Shown here: positions 39,518 through 46,896 of the stretch, in pieces | How positions within the stretch are numbered: position 1 is the first letter of the stretch | How the letters are laid out: each line of letters opens with the position of its first letter | Assembly (NCBI RefSeq): GCF_012927745.1 | Contig: NZ_JABBKX010000002.1 | Coordinates: 124,001 to 188,000 of the forward strand | Reading direction: 5' to 3' | Source of the DNA: Neoroseomonas marina | GTDB lineage: Bacteria > Pseudomonadota > Alphaproteobacteria > Acetobacterales > Acetobacteraceae | DNA length: 64,000 nt | Made by a program: the position numbers and the translations under genes | Notes under the pieces: model-generated | What the model was told of the DNA's origin: nothing | What the model saw: the letters and a program-made list of their open reading frames with translations, nothing else | The model's database searches: none

Positions 39518-40627
39518 ATGCCTTCCTTCGCGGATCTCCTCCAGCAGGGCGCGACGCACGCCTGGGTGTTCGTCCCCTCGGCCATCCTGCTCGGCGCTCT
39601 GCACGGACTCGAACCGGGCCATTCCAAGACCATGATGGCCGCCTTCATCGTCGCCATCCACGTGACCGTCAGGCAGGCGGTGCTGCTCGGCCTCGCCGCG
39701 GCCTTCTCGCACACGCTGGTGGTCTGGGCAGTGGCGCTGCTGGGGCTCCACTTCGCCGACCGCTTCGATGTCGGCACCACCGAGCCGTACTTCCAGCTCG
39801 CCTCCGCCGTCATCGTCGTCGGCATCGCGGCCTGGATGTTATGGCGCATCCGGCGCGACCGGCAGGACGGCCAACAGCACGATCACGAACACGACCACCA
39901 CCGCCACGGCGACGAGGCGCGTCGGATCGACACCGGCCATGGCGTCCTCGCGCTCGAGGTGTTCGAGGACGGCGTGCCTCCGCGCTGGCGCATCCGCTTC
40001 GGGGGCGGTCACGGCTGGCACGCCGGGCAGGTCGCACTCGAGACGCGCCGGCCGGACGGAGCACTCCAGGCCTTCGCCTTCGTGGAGCGCGACGGCTACC
40101 TCGAATCCGTCGAGGAAATCCCGGAGCCGCACGCGTTCGACGTCCGGCTGCGCCTCGCGCATGGCGACCACGCGCACGACTACGAGGTCGCGTTCCATGA
40201 GCACGGCCATCACCATGAAGGTCTGGACGTCTCCGCGCCCGGATTCCAGGACGCGCATGAGCGCGCCCATGCCGAGGACATCCGCCGTCGCTTCGCGAAC
40301 CGCCAGGTGACGACGGGCCAGATCGTCCTGTTCGGGCTGACCGGCGGGCTGATCCCGTGCCCCGCCGCCATCACGGTCCTGCTGCTCTGCCTTCAGCTCA
40401 AGCAGTTCACGCTCGGCGCGACACTCGTGCTGTGCTTCTCGGTCGGGCTTGCCGTGGTGATGGTCGGGGTCGGCGTCGCAGCCGCCCTCGGCATGCGCCA
40501 CGCGACGCGCCGATGGTCAGGCGTGTTCGACACGGTGGCGCGCCGCGCGCCCTATGTCTCTGTCGTGTTGATCCTGCTGGTCGGGCTCTACATGGGCTGG
40601 CATGGATGGACCGGCCTGCCCGGCTGA
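39518..40627 (+). CDS. rcnA: RcnA-type nickel/cobalt efflux permease with long central domain
   Basis: 369-residue NiCoT/RcnA-family exporter. Membrane segments lie at about 18-40, 50-72, 85-107, then 265-290, 297-325 and 340-362. The first helix holds LGALHGLEPGHSKTMMAAF, the family metal-path His motif. Between the halves a long cytoplasmic or periplasmic loop (about 115-255) has a His/Asp-rich cluster (QQHDHEHDHHRHGDE) plus a folded-looking middle and a second His cluster. This makes it longer than E. coli RcnA. AGGGGCC precedes the ATG. Confidence 0.93.
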   Translation: MPSFADLLQQGATHAWVFVPSAILLGALHGLEPGHSKTMMAAFIVAIHVTVRQAVLLGLAAAFSHTLVVWAVALLGLHFADRFDVGTTEPYFQLASAVIVVGIAAWMLWRIRRDRQDGQQHDHEHDHHRHGDEARRIDTGHGVLALEVFEDGVPPRWRIRFGGGHGWHAGQVALETRRPDGALQAFAFVERDGYLESVEEIPEPHAFDVRLRLAHGDHAHDYEVAFHEHGHHHEGLDVSAPGFQDAHERAHAEDIRRRFANRQVTTGQIVLFGLTGGLIPCPAAITVLLLCLQLKQFTLGATLVLCFSVGLAVVMVGVGVAAALGMRHATRRWSGVFDTVARRAPYVSVVLILLVGLYMGWHGWTGLPG

Positions 40628-40667
40628 CCACCTGGTCCGACCGCCGCGGCAGCCGATCGGGGTACAG

Positions 40668-41237
40668 TCAGTTCCCCCCGCCCCCCGGCGCCCGCAGCAC
40701 GTGCACCGTCGCCGCCCCGTGGCTGCGCGTCGCCAGCATCTCGTAGCCCGGCAGGTCGAGCGTCTCGCCTTCGCCCGTCTCCGCCACCACCAGCGCGCCC
40801 GGCGCGATCCAGCCCGCGGCCGCCAGCCCGTCCAGCGCCAGCGGCACCAGCCCCTTGCCATAGGGCGGATCGAGGAACACCAGCCCGCAGGGCACCCGCG
40901 CCGGCGGCGGCTTCGTCGCATCGGCGGCGAGCACCGCCGTCCGCGCCTCCTCCTTGCAGGCGCCGATATTCGCCCGCAGCACATTCAGCGCCGCGCGGTC
41001 GCGCTCGATGAAGGTGCAGTGGTCGGCGCCACGCGACAGCGCCTCGAGCCCCAGCGCGCCGGTGCCCGCGAAGGCATCGAGCACGAGCTGGTCGTGCACC
41101 GCCGTCCGCCCGCCCCAGGCGGCGTGCCACAGCATGTCGAACAGCGCCTGGCGGACCCGGTCCGCGGTGGGGCGCGTCGCCTCGCCATCCGGCGACCGCA
41201 GCACCCGCCCGCGATGGCGCCCGGCGATGATCCTCAC
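40668..41237 (-). CDS. rsmD: 16S rRNA m2G966 methyltransferase RsmD
   Basis: 189-residue SAM-dependent methyltransferase that modifies G966 of 16S rRNA. The opening MRIIAGRHRGRVL, the RPTADRVRQALFDML block, the SAM loop VLDAFAGTGALGLEALSRGA, and the catalytic LVFLDPPYGKG (DPPY) motif are all typical. It lies downstream of the RluB-like gene on the same strand (117 bases), a common arrangement of rRNA-modifying genes, and is convergent with rcnA. Confidence 0.95.
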   Translation of the reverse strand: MRIIAGRHRGRVLRSPDGEATRPTADRVRQALFDMLWHAAWGGRTAVHDQLVLDAFAGTGALGLEALSRGADHCTFIERDRAALNVLRANIGACKEEARTAVLAADATKPPPARVPCGLVFLDPPYGKGLVPLALDGLAAAGWIAPGALVVAETGEGETLDLPGYEMLATRSHGAATVHVLRAPGGGGN

Positions 41238-41354
41238 GGCGCCGGAATCGCGGCGGCGAAGACCCGGACCCGAATGTCGCGCGCCGTCAGCTCCATGCCG
41301 AACCTATGGAGCCTGGGCGCGGCCGCTGTCGAGCGTCCTTGCCGCCCGCCGCCG

Positions 41355-42248
41355 TCACTCCTCGCGCCCACGCCGCCCGTCGCGCCCGCGCACCGCGCGC
41401 CGCGGCCCCGCCCCGGCATTGCGCGCCCGCGGCGGCCGGCGCGGCCCCTCGGGCGGCGTCTCCGGCAGCGGCGCCAGCGCCGCCTCCCGCAGCCGCTTCG
41501 GCGCATCGAGGCCCAACTGGTCCCGCAGCACCTTCGCATTCACTTCCTCGACCGCCCCGCGCGGCAGCACGCCGAGCTGGAACGGCCCATAGGCGGTGCG
41601 GATCAGCCGCGTCACCTCGAGCCCGAGATGCGACATCACGCGCCGCACCTCGCGGTTCTTGCCCTCGCGGATGGACACGGTCAGCCAGGCGTTGGTCCCC
41701 TGCCGGGCATCGAGCCCCGCCTCGATCGGCCCGTATTGCACGCCCTCGATGGTCACGCCGCGCGTCAGCGCCGCGAGCGCCTTCTCATCCACCCGCCCAT
41801 GCACCCGCACGCGATACCGCCGCAACCACCCGTTCGAGGGCAGTTCCAGCTTCCGCGCCAGCGCCCCGTCATTGGTCAGCAGCAGCAGCCCCTCTGATGT
41901 CAGGTCGAGCCGCCCGACGCTGACCAGCCGCGGCAGCCCGGGCGGCAGCTTCTCGAACACCGTCGGCCGGCCTTCCGGGTCGCGATGCGTCGTCACCAGC
42001 CCGTCGGGCTTGTGGTAGCGGAACAGCCGCGTCCGCTCCGGCGCGGCGACCGGCTTCCCGTCCACCGTCACGTGGTCGCCCGGCGTGATGAAGGTCGCCG
42101 GTGTCTCCACCACCTTGCCGCCGAGCTTCACCCGCCCCTCGGCGATCATCTTCTCCGCATCGCGGCGCGACGCGACGCCGGCGCGCGCCAGCCACTTCGC
42201 GATGCGCTCGCCGCGCTTCGGATCCTCGCCCGCCTCGTCCTCGCTCAC
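41355..42248 (-). CDS. rluB: rRNA pseudouridine synthase (RluB/RsuA family)
   Basis: 297-residue pseudouridine synthase. An N-terminal S4 RNA-binding domain (RIAKWLARAGVASRRDAEKMI) is followed by the RsuA-type catalytic domain with GRLDLTSEGLLLLTNDG, whose Asp is the nucleophile, and REGKNREVRRVM. The C terminus is a basic Arg/Gly/Pro tail. RluB (23S U2605) is favoured over RluE/RluF by the S4 domain and tail, but specificity is not certain. The GTG start overlaps the upstream hydrolase stop by four bases. Confidence 0.9.
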   Translation of the reverse strand: MSEDEAGEDPKRGERIAKWLARAGVASRRDAEKMIAEGRVKLGGKVVETPATFITPGDHVTVDGKPVAAPERTRLFRYHKPDGLVTTHRDPEGRPTVFEKLPPGLPRLVSVGRLDLTSEGLLLLTNDGALARKLELPSNGWLRRYRVRVHGRVDEKALAALTRGVTIEGVQYGPIEAGLDARQGTNAWLTVSIREGKNREVRRVMSHLGLEVTRLIRTAYGPFQLGVLPRGAVEEVNAKVLRDQLGLDAPKRLREAALAPLPETPPEGPRRPPRARNAGAGPRRAVRGRDGRRGREE

Positions 42249-42955
42249 CGGCACGCCTCCACGAAGGCCGCGAAGATCGAAGGATCGCGCGGATCGACCG
42301 CATATTCCGGATGCCACTGCACGCCCAGGGCAAACCGATGCCCCGGATGCTCGACGCCCTCGACAACGCCGTCCGGCGCCACCGCGTTCACCACGCCGGC
42401 GCCCGCCGTCGCCACCGCCTGGTGATGCGCCGAGTTCACCGCCATGCGCGCGCTGCCCACGATGCGCGACAGCAGCGTCCCCGCCGCGATCGCGACCTCA
42501 TGCCCCGGCTCCGTGCGCGGGTTCGGCTGCTCATGCGCCAGCGCCCCCGCGACCTCGTCCGGGATGTGCTGGATCAGCGTCCCGCCGAAGGCGACCGCGA
42601 GCAATTGCTGCCCGCCGCAGATCCCCAGCACCGGCATGTCGCGATCGAGCGCGGCCCGCGTCGCCGCCAGCTCGAAATCCGTCCGCCCCGGCTTCAGCGT
42701 CACCTTCGGATGCGGCGCCCCGCCGCCCCACAGCGCGGGGTCCACGTCGAAGGCCCCGCCCGTCACCAGCAGCCCGTCCACCTCGTCCATGTAGGCCGCG
42801 GCGAGCTCCGGATGGTGCGGCAGCGCCACCGGCAACCCCCCCGCCGCGATCACGGCCGAGAAGTAGTTCTGCCGCAGCGCATACCACGGCAGCTTCGACC
42901 AGCCGCCGGCCGGTTCGGAATCGAGGGTGACGCCAATCAGGGGTCGCGTGCGCAT
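42245..42955 (-). CDS. gamma-glutamyl-GABA hydrolase-like class I amidotransferase (Peptidase C26)
   Basis: 236-residue class I glutamine amidotransferase-like hydrolase of the PuuD type. It carries the TGGAFDVDPALWG pocket loop, the nucleophile elbow GICGGQQLLAVAFGG (Cys), and the late HPEYA with the catalytic His and Glu (VQWHPEYAVD). PuuD hydrolyses gamma-Glu-GABA in putrescine breakdown; no other putrescine genes are here, so substrate is uncertain. It heads an operon with the pseudouridine synthase gene (GTGA overlap). Confidence 0.88.
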   Translation of the reverse strand: MRTRPLIGVTLDSEPAGGWSKLPWYALRQNYFSAVIAAGGLPVALPHHPELAAAYMDEVDGLLVTGGAFDVDPALWGGGAPHPKVTLKPGRTDFELAATRAALDRDMPVLGICGGQQLLAVAFGGTLIQHIPDEVAGALAHEQPNPRTEPGHEVAIAAGTLLSRIVGSARMAVNSAHHQAVATAGAGVVNAVAPDGVVEGVEHPGHRFALGVQWHPEYAVDPRDPSIFAAFVEACR

Positions 42956-43010
42956 GCGCCTCTCGTAGCGACCCGCCCCGCGCCGCGTCCAGCGACAGGG
43001 CGCTTTGCCC

Positions 43011-43103
43011 GTTGGCCGGCACCGGCCCGCACCCCCACCCGGCCGCCCACGCCAGTATCCTGGAACGGGTGGCCGGCTGGGGGTGCGGGCCGGTGCCGCC
43101 AAC
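43011..43103. repeat. long imperfect inverted repeat (about 36-bp arms)
   Basis: The left arm (from 43011, GTTGGCCGGCACCGGCCCG...) and right arm (ending 43103, ...CGGGCCGGTGCCGCCAAC) are reverse complements over about 36 bases with only a few differences, flanking a loop of roughly 20 bases. It sits in the 200-bp gap between the divergent hydrolase and TetR genes. It differs in sequence from the dispersed two-hairpin repeats. It may be a miniature element, a cruciform-forming site, or a divergent-promoter insulator. Confidence 0.8.
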
Positions 43104-43138
43104 ACCAAGACTCCCCCCTTGGCGCGACGCCGCCCGCA

Positions 43139-43163
43139 ATGCAAATGATCCTCACATGTCGAG
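43139..43163. promoter_or_regulatory. degenerate copy of the 43899 palindrome over the tetR start
   Basis: ATGCAAATG (43139-43147), a 7-base spacer, then CATGTCGAG (43155-43163) repeat the 9-7-9 geometry of the perfect palindrome at 43899-43923. The first arm matches 8 of 9 and the second about half. It covers the TetR start codon, so it could mediate weak autoregulation. Low confidence as a single site. Confidence 0.4.
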
Positions 43164-43788
43164 ATTCGGCGAGCGGCGCGGCTACCACCACGGCAACCTG
43201 CGCGAGGCGCTGGTCGAAGCCGCCGTCTCCCTCATCGCCCAGCACGGCCCCGCCGGCTTCACGGTCGCCGAGGCCGCCCGCCTCGCCGGCGTCTCCCCCG
43301 GCGCGCCCTACCGCCACTTCCGCGACGCCCAGGCCCTCCTCGCCGAGGTCGCCATCCGTGGCTACGAACGCTTCGCCGACCACCTCTCCCGCGCCTGGAC
43401 CGCCGCCGGCCCCAACCTGCCCGCCGCCTTCGAGGCCCTCGGCCGCGCCTATCTGGACTTCGCCCGGCGCGAACCCGCCTTCTACGCCGCCATGTTCGAG
43501 ACCCACCTGGCGCCCGAGGACCACCCCGGCCTCGCCGCCGCCGCCGACCGCGCCTTCTCCGTCCTGCGCGAGGCCACCGAGAAGCTCGTCTCCCGCCTGC
43601 CCGAGACCGGCCCCCGCCCGCCCGTCCTCATGGTCGCGCTCCACATCTGGTCGCTCTCCCACGGCATCGCCTCGCTCTTCTGCCGCCCCGACGCCTCCCG
43701 CCGGAAGCTCCCCATGTCGCCCGAGGAACTCCTCGAGGCCGGCATCCTCATCTACTTCCAGAGCCTCGGCCTCGCCGCCCCCCGCTGA
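43156..43788 (+). CDS. TetR-family regulator (WHG-domain type)
   Basis: 210-residue TetR/AcrR regulator. The opening RRGYHHGNLREALVEAAVSLIAQHG and the HTH TVAEAARLAGVSPGAPYRHFRDAQALLAEVA are those of the TetR subgroup with a WHG C-terminal domain; HIWSLSHGIASLF near residue 160 is the corresponding helix. The effector is unknown. It lies just upstream of the DUF2852 gene, whose promoter region has a perfect palindrome of suitable size, so this gene is a likely target. Confidence 0.9.
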   Translation: MSRFGERRGYHHGNLREALVEAAVSLIAQHGPAGFTVAEAARLAGVSPGAPYRHFRDAQALLAEVAIRGYERFADHLSRAWTAAGPNLPAAFEALGRAYLDFARREPAFYAAMFETHLAPEDHPGLAAAADRAFSVLREATEKLVSRLPETGPRPPVLMVALHIWSLSHGIASLFCRPDASRRKLPMSPEELLEAGILIYFQSLGLAAPR

Positions 43789-43898
43789 CCTCCGCCGCGT
43801 GGCGAGGCCAGGCGTGGCGCCCCGGACGCCGCCCGCCCCCACGTAACGAATCATCGCGCCCCACCGATTCCGCTTGACCCCACCCGTTCCGATCCCCA

Positions 43899-43923
43899 AT
43901 GTAAATGTCGCTTGCATTTACAT
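43899..43923 (+). promoter_or_regulatory. perfect 9-7-9 palindrome upstream of DUF2852 gene
   Basis: ATGTAAATG (43899-43907) and CATTTACAT (43915-43923) form a perfect inverted repeat with a 7-base spacer, 31 bases before the DUF2852 ATG, in one of the few AT-rich patches nearby. The size and symmetry fit a TetR-type operator. The upstream TetR gene has a degenerate copy at its start, making it the natural candidate regulator. Confidence 0.72.
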
Positions 43924-43954
43924 CCTGCAGGCCGAAACCCTCACGAGGAGCCCC

Positions 43955-44446
43955 ATGTCCGCCACCGCCACCCCCGACGCCGCCGCCTACGCGAGCCGCC
44001 GCGAGCGCCGCTGGCGGGACGACCGCAGCCACGGCCCCGCCGGATGGACCCCCTGGAACGCCCCCAAGCCTATCCTCATCGCCGCCATGGTCATCGGCTT
44101 CATCGCCTTCTGGCCCATCGGCCTCGCGATCCTGTTCTTCATGATCGGCTCCGGCCGCATCGGCCGCCGCTGGGCCCAGCGCTTCGCCATGGCCCCCAAC
44201 GGCACCTCGGCCGGCCCCTGCGCCTGGGCCCGCTGGGGCGAGGACTCCCAGCCCTCCTCCGGCAACGCCGCCTTCGACGAATACCGCCAGGACACGCTGC
44301 GCCGCCTGGAAGAGGAACAGAAGGACTTCGCCGCCTTCCTCGAACGCCTCCGCTTCGCCAAGGACCGCGCGGAATTCGAGCAGTTCATGACCGACCGCCG
44401 CACCCGCCCGCCCCAGCCCCCGGCGGACGACCAGCCCCGCGCCTGA
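43955..44446 (+). CDS. DUF2852 membrane protein
   Basis: 163-residue protein of the DUF2852 family common in alphaproteobacteria. A basic N terminus is followed by GWTPWNAPKPILIAAMVIGFIAFWPIGLAILFF, one long or hairpin membrane segment (about 38-66), then a soluble helical tail with NAAFDEYRQDTLRRLEEEQKDFAAFLERLR typical of the family. Function unknown; envelope association is inferred. CGAGGAG lies seven bases upstream of the ATG. Likely controlled through the palindrome at 43899-43923. Confidence 0.87.
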   Translation: MSATATPDAAAYASRRERRWRDDRSHGPAGWTPWNAPKPILIAAMVIGFIAFWPIGLAILFFMIGSGRIGRRWAQRFAMAPNGTSAGPCAWARWGEDSQPSSGNAAFDEYRQDTLRRLEEEQKDFAAFLERLRFAKDRAEFEQFMTDRRTRPPQPPADDQPRA

Positions 44447-44453
44447 CCGGACC

Positions 44454-44475
44454 GGGGAGGGCCCAGGCCCTCCCC
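44454..44475. terminator. GC hairpin after DUF2852 gene (repeat-family hairpin)
   Basis: Perfect 10-bp stem GGGGAGGGCC / GGCCCTCCCC with a two-base loop, eight bases past the DUF2852 stop. The stem is the first hairpin of the dispersed two-hairpin repeat. There is no T-run, so termination would be of the GC-hairpin type. Confidence 0.62.
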
Positions 44476-44587
44476 GAACCCCGCCCCGACCCCCATGCGC
44501 GACGCCCCCGGCGCTGCGCATGGGACCCGCCACCACCACCCGAAACCCCCTCGGAACCCACCCCCCGGCGCGCTACACCCCCGCCGG

Positions 44588-45703
44588 ATGACCCACCACC
44601 CGGACTTCGAGATCTTCCTCGCCACCGCCCCGGGCCTCGAACCCACCCTGGCCGAGGAAGTCGGCCTCAAGGCCTTCAAGCGCCCGAAACCCGTCCCCGG
44701 CGGCGTCATCACCCGCGGCACCTGGCCCGACGTCTGGCGCGCCAACCTCTGGATCCGCGGCGCAACCCGCATCCTCGCCCGCCTCGACGCCTTCCACGTC
44801 ACCCACCTCGCCCACCTCGACGCCCGCGCCCGCCGCACCCCCTGGGCCGAGATCCTCCGCCCCGACACCCCCTTCCGCGTCGAAGCCACCTGCCACAAGT
44901 CGCGCATCTACCACTCCAGCGCCGCGGCCGAGCGCATCGCCACCGCCATCCACGCCACCACCGGCGCCCCCCACGACCCCGACGCCGAGGTCACGGTCAT
45001 GGCCCGCATCGACCACGACCTCTGCACCCTCAGCATCGACACCTCGGGCGAGCCCCTCCACAAGCGCGGCTTCAAGGCCGAGGTGAACGCCGCCCCCCTG
45101 CGCGAGACCCTCGCCGCCCTCTTCCTCCGCCAATGCGGCTTCGACGGCAGCGAACCGGTCCTCGACCCCATGTGCGGCTCCGGCACCTTCGTCATCGAGG
45201 CCGCCGAGATCGCCGCCCGCCTCAACCCCGGCCGCGCCCGCCACTTCGCCTTCGAACGCCTCGCCACCTTCGACGTTGAGGCCTGGGCCCGCCTGCGCGA
45301 ACCCAAGCCCCGCCCCACCCCCACGACCCGCTTCCACGGCGCCGACCGCGACGCCGGCGCGGTCGCGATGTCCCGCGCCAACGCCGAACGCGCCGGCGTC
45401 GCCGCCATCACCGAATTCCACCAGGCCCCGATCAGCGAGGCCCGCCCCCCCGAAGGCCCGCCCGGCCTCGTCATCACCAACCCGCCCTACGGCACCCGCC
45501 TGGGCGAGGCGAAATCCCTCGCCCCCCTCTACCAGGCCCTCGGCCGGACGCTGGCGACGCACTTCAAGGGCTGGCGCGTCGGCCTGGTCGCCGCCGACCC
45601 GAAACTGGCCCACGCCACCGGGCTGCCCTTCCTGCCGAGCGGACCGCCGGTGCCGCACGGCGGGCTGCGGGTGACGCTGTTCAGGACTGCGACGCTGGCG
45701 TGA
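44588..45703 (+). CDS. THUMP-domain RNA methyltransferase (RlmL/Trm14-like)
   Basis: 371-residue SAM-dependent RNA guanine N2-methyltransferase. An N-terminal THUMP region (FEIFLATAPGLEPTLAEEVG, through VMARIDHDLCTLSIDTSGEPLHKRGFK) precedes the Rossmann domain with VLDPMCGSGTFVIEAAEIA and the catalytic TNPPYGTRLG. Compared with E. coli RlmL/RlmKL only the first half is present, which is usual in this group. The exact RNA target (23S G2445 or a tRNA guanine) cannot be told. Monocistronic. Confidence 0.9.
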   Translation: MTHHPDFEIFLATAPGLEPTLAEEVGLKAFKRPKPVPGGVITRGTWPDVWRANLWIRGATRILARLDAFHVTHLAHLDARARRTPWAEILRPDTPFRVEATCHKSRIYHSSAAAERIATAIHATTGAPHDPDAEVTVMARIDHDLCTLSIDTSGEPLHKRGFKAEVNAAPLRETLAALFLRQCGFDGSEPVLDPMCGSGTFVIEAAEIAARLNPGRARHFAFERLATFDVEAWARLREPKPRPTPTTRFHGADRDAGAVAMSRANAERAGVAAITEFHQAPISEARPPEGPPGLVITNPPYGTRLGEAKSLAPLYQALGRTLATHFKGWRVGLVAADPKLAHATGLPFLPSGPPVPHGGLRVTLFRTATLA

Positions 45704-45707
45704 AGGC

Positions 45708-45807
45708 GGGGAGGGCTCTGCCCTCCCGCGAACTGGGGTGTGACTGGAAGCGGGGAGGGCTCTGCCCTCCCCGAAACCCCACCCGCCGAGGGCCGAAAGG
45801 CCCTCGG
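45708..45807. repeat. dispersed two-hairpin intergenic repeat, extra first hairpin
   Basis: Three hairpins in a row: GGGAGGGC-TCT-GCCCTCCC (45708-45727), GGGGAGGGC-TCT-GCCCTCCCC (45752-45772) and CCGAGGGCC-GAAA-GGCCCTCGG (45786-45807). The last two with their linker form the full repeat unit; the first is a duplicated half. It lies between the methyltransferase and brnT genes and probably ends the former transcript. Confidence 0.85.
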
Positions 45808-45869
45808 AACCCGGGACTTAAACCGCATCATCCTTGGCGCGACTCGTCCTCTGGCCTATATGATCGGGC

Positions 45870-46151
45870 GTGGAATTCGAATGGGACGAAGCGAAGGACG
45901 CCGCCTGCCTCGCCGCGCGCGGCTTCGATTTCGCCTTCACCCTGGGCGTCTTCCGCGACCCGGATCGCGTCATCACCCGCGACGACCGCTTCGACTACGG
46001 GGAAGCCCGCTACCGCGCCGCCGGATACATCGAAGGGCGCCTCTTCATCGTGGTCTTCACCCGCCGCGGCGAACGCATCCGCATCATCTCGGCCCGCAAG
46101 GCCAACCGGAAGGAGGTCGCCCGCCATGGCAACCCGGCGCGTCAGGCTTGA
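45870..46151 (+). CDS. brnT: BrnT-family toxin
   Basis: 93-residue RelE-like ribonuclease toxin of the BrnT family. Family blocks are present: FEWDEAKDAACLAARGFDF, the GEARYRAAGYIEGRLFIVVFTRR core, and RIRIISARKANRKE with the conserved Arg residues of the active surface. GTG start. It is the first gene of a three-gene module; its last 26 bases overlap the HTH antitoxin gene. BrnT is classically paired with BrnA alone, so the extra middle gene is unusual. Confidence 0.92.
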   Translation: MEFEWDEAKDAACLAARGFDFAFTLGVFRDPDRVITRDDRFDYGEARYRAAGYIEGRLFIVVFTRRGERIRIISARKANRKEVARHGNPARQA

Positions 46152-46482
46152 AGCCGACGGCACCATCCACACCACCGGCGCCAACCCGCTGCCCGTGAAG
46201 GGCCGCGTCGACTGGGCGCGCGTGGACGCCACCACCGAAGCCGAGATCGCCCGCCACGCCGCCGAGGACGACGAAGCCGCCGCCCAGGCCGCCGCCGCCC
46301 ACGCCCGTCGCATCCGCCGCCGCACCGGTCTCACCCAGGCCGCCTTCGCCGCGCGCATCGGCGTGCCGGTGGACACCGTGCGGAACTGGGAACAGGGCAA
46401 GCGGCTGCCCGCCGGCCCGGCCAAGGCCCTGCTCCGCATCCTGGACCGCGCGCCGGAGGCGGCGCTGGCGGCGTTGGGATGA
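46126..46482 (+). CDS. HTH (XRE) antitoxin-like protein, middle gene of the brn module
   Basis: 118-residue protein. The C-terminal half (about 62-112) is an XRE helix-turn-helix: RIRRRTGLTQAAFAARIGVPVDTVRNWEQGKRLP. The N-terminal half holds DWARVDATTEAEI (29-41), almost the same as a segment in the BrnA homologue that follows. The ATG has AAGGAGG upstream inside brnT, and the stop overlaps the next start as ATGA. It is probably a DNA-binding antitoxin or co-repressor for BrnT; which partner neutralises the toxin is unknown. Confidence 0.88.
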   Translation: MATRRVRLEADGTIHTTGANPLPVKGRVDWARVDATTEAEIARHAAEDDEAAAQAAAAHARRIRRRTGLTQAAFAARIGVPVDTVRNWEQGKRLPAGPAKALLRILDRAPEAALAALG

Positions 46483-46820
46483 AGAACGCAAGCGACACCA
46501 GGCGTTACTCGGCTGAGGAACTGAAGGCACTCCGCGCCCGCGAACGCTCGCGCACCGACTGGGCGCGCGTGGACGCGATGACCGAGGCCGACCTCGACGC
46601 TGCCATCGCCGCCGACCCCGACTGGAAGGACATCCCGCGCGACTGGCACAAGGACGCGGTGCCCGTCACGCCCGGCGCGAAGCGCCTCGTCTCGCTCCGC
46701 CTCGACCCCGACGTGCTCGACTTCTTCCGCAGCCAGGGCAAGGGTTACCAGACGAGGATGAACGCCGTCCTGCGCGCTTACATGCGCGCGGCCCGCGCAC
46801 GGGGCGGGAAGGCGTCCTGA
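46479..46820 (+). CDS. brnA: BrnA-family antitoxin
   Basis: 113-residue BrnA-type antitoxin. The N-terminal part carries DWARVDAMTEADLDAAIAAD (27-46) and DWKDIPRDW, typical of the toxin-binding region. The C-terminal VSLRLDPDVLDFFRSQGKGYQTRMNAVLRAYM (71-102) is the ribbon-helix-helix DNA-binding domain. It overlaps the middle HTH gene by four bases. As in other BrnTA systems, it is expected to bind BrnT and repress the operon, here perhaps together with the HTH protein. Confidence 0.92.
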   Translation: MKNASDTRRYSAEELKALRARERSRTDWARVDAMTEADLDAAIAADPDWKDIPRDWHKDAVPVTPGAKRLVSLRLDPDVLDFFRSQGKGYQTRMNAVLRAYMRAARARGGKAS

Positions 46821-46832
46821 GCGAATGGCGAC

Positions 46833-46886
46833 GGGGGGCTCTACCCTCCGCGAAACCCCACCCGCCGAGGGCCGAAAGGCCCTCGG
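46833..46886. repeat. dispersed two-hairpin intergenic repeat
   Basis: A degenerate first hairpin (GGGGGGCTCTACCCTCC, from 46833) is followed by the standard linker and the perfect CCGAGGGCC-GAAA-GGCCCTCGG hairpin (46865-46886). It separates the convergent brnA and tcmP genes and also marks the edge of the lower-GC islet. It is identical in its second half to the copy at 45786-45807. Confidence 0.83.
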
Positions 46887-46896
46887 AACCCGCAGT

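Noticed and set aside
45708..46886. CRISPR-like repeats in the 45.7-46.9 kb region
   Set aside because: The repeats are palindromic two-hairpin units at irregular intergenic positions, not short repeats with unique equal spacers, and no cas gene is present.
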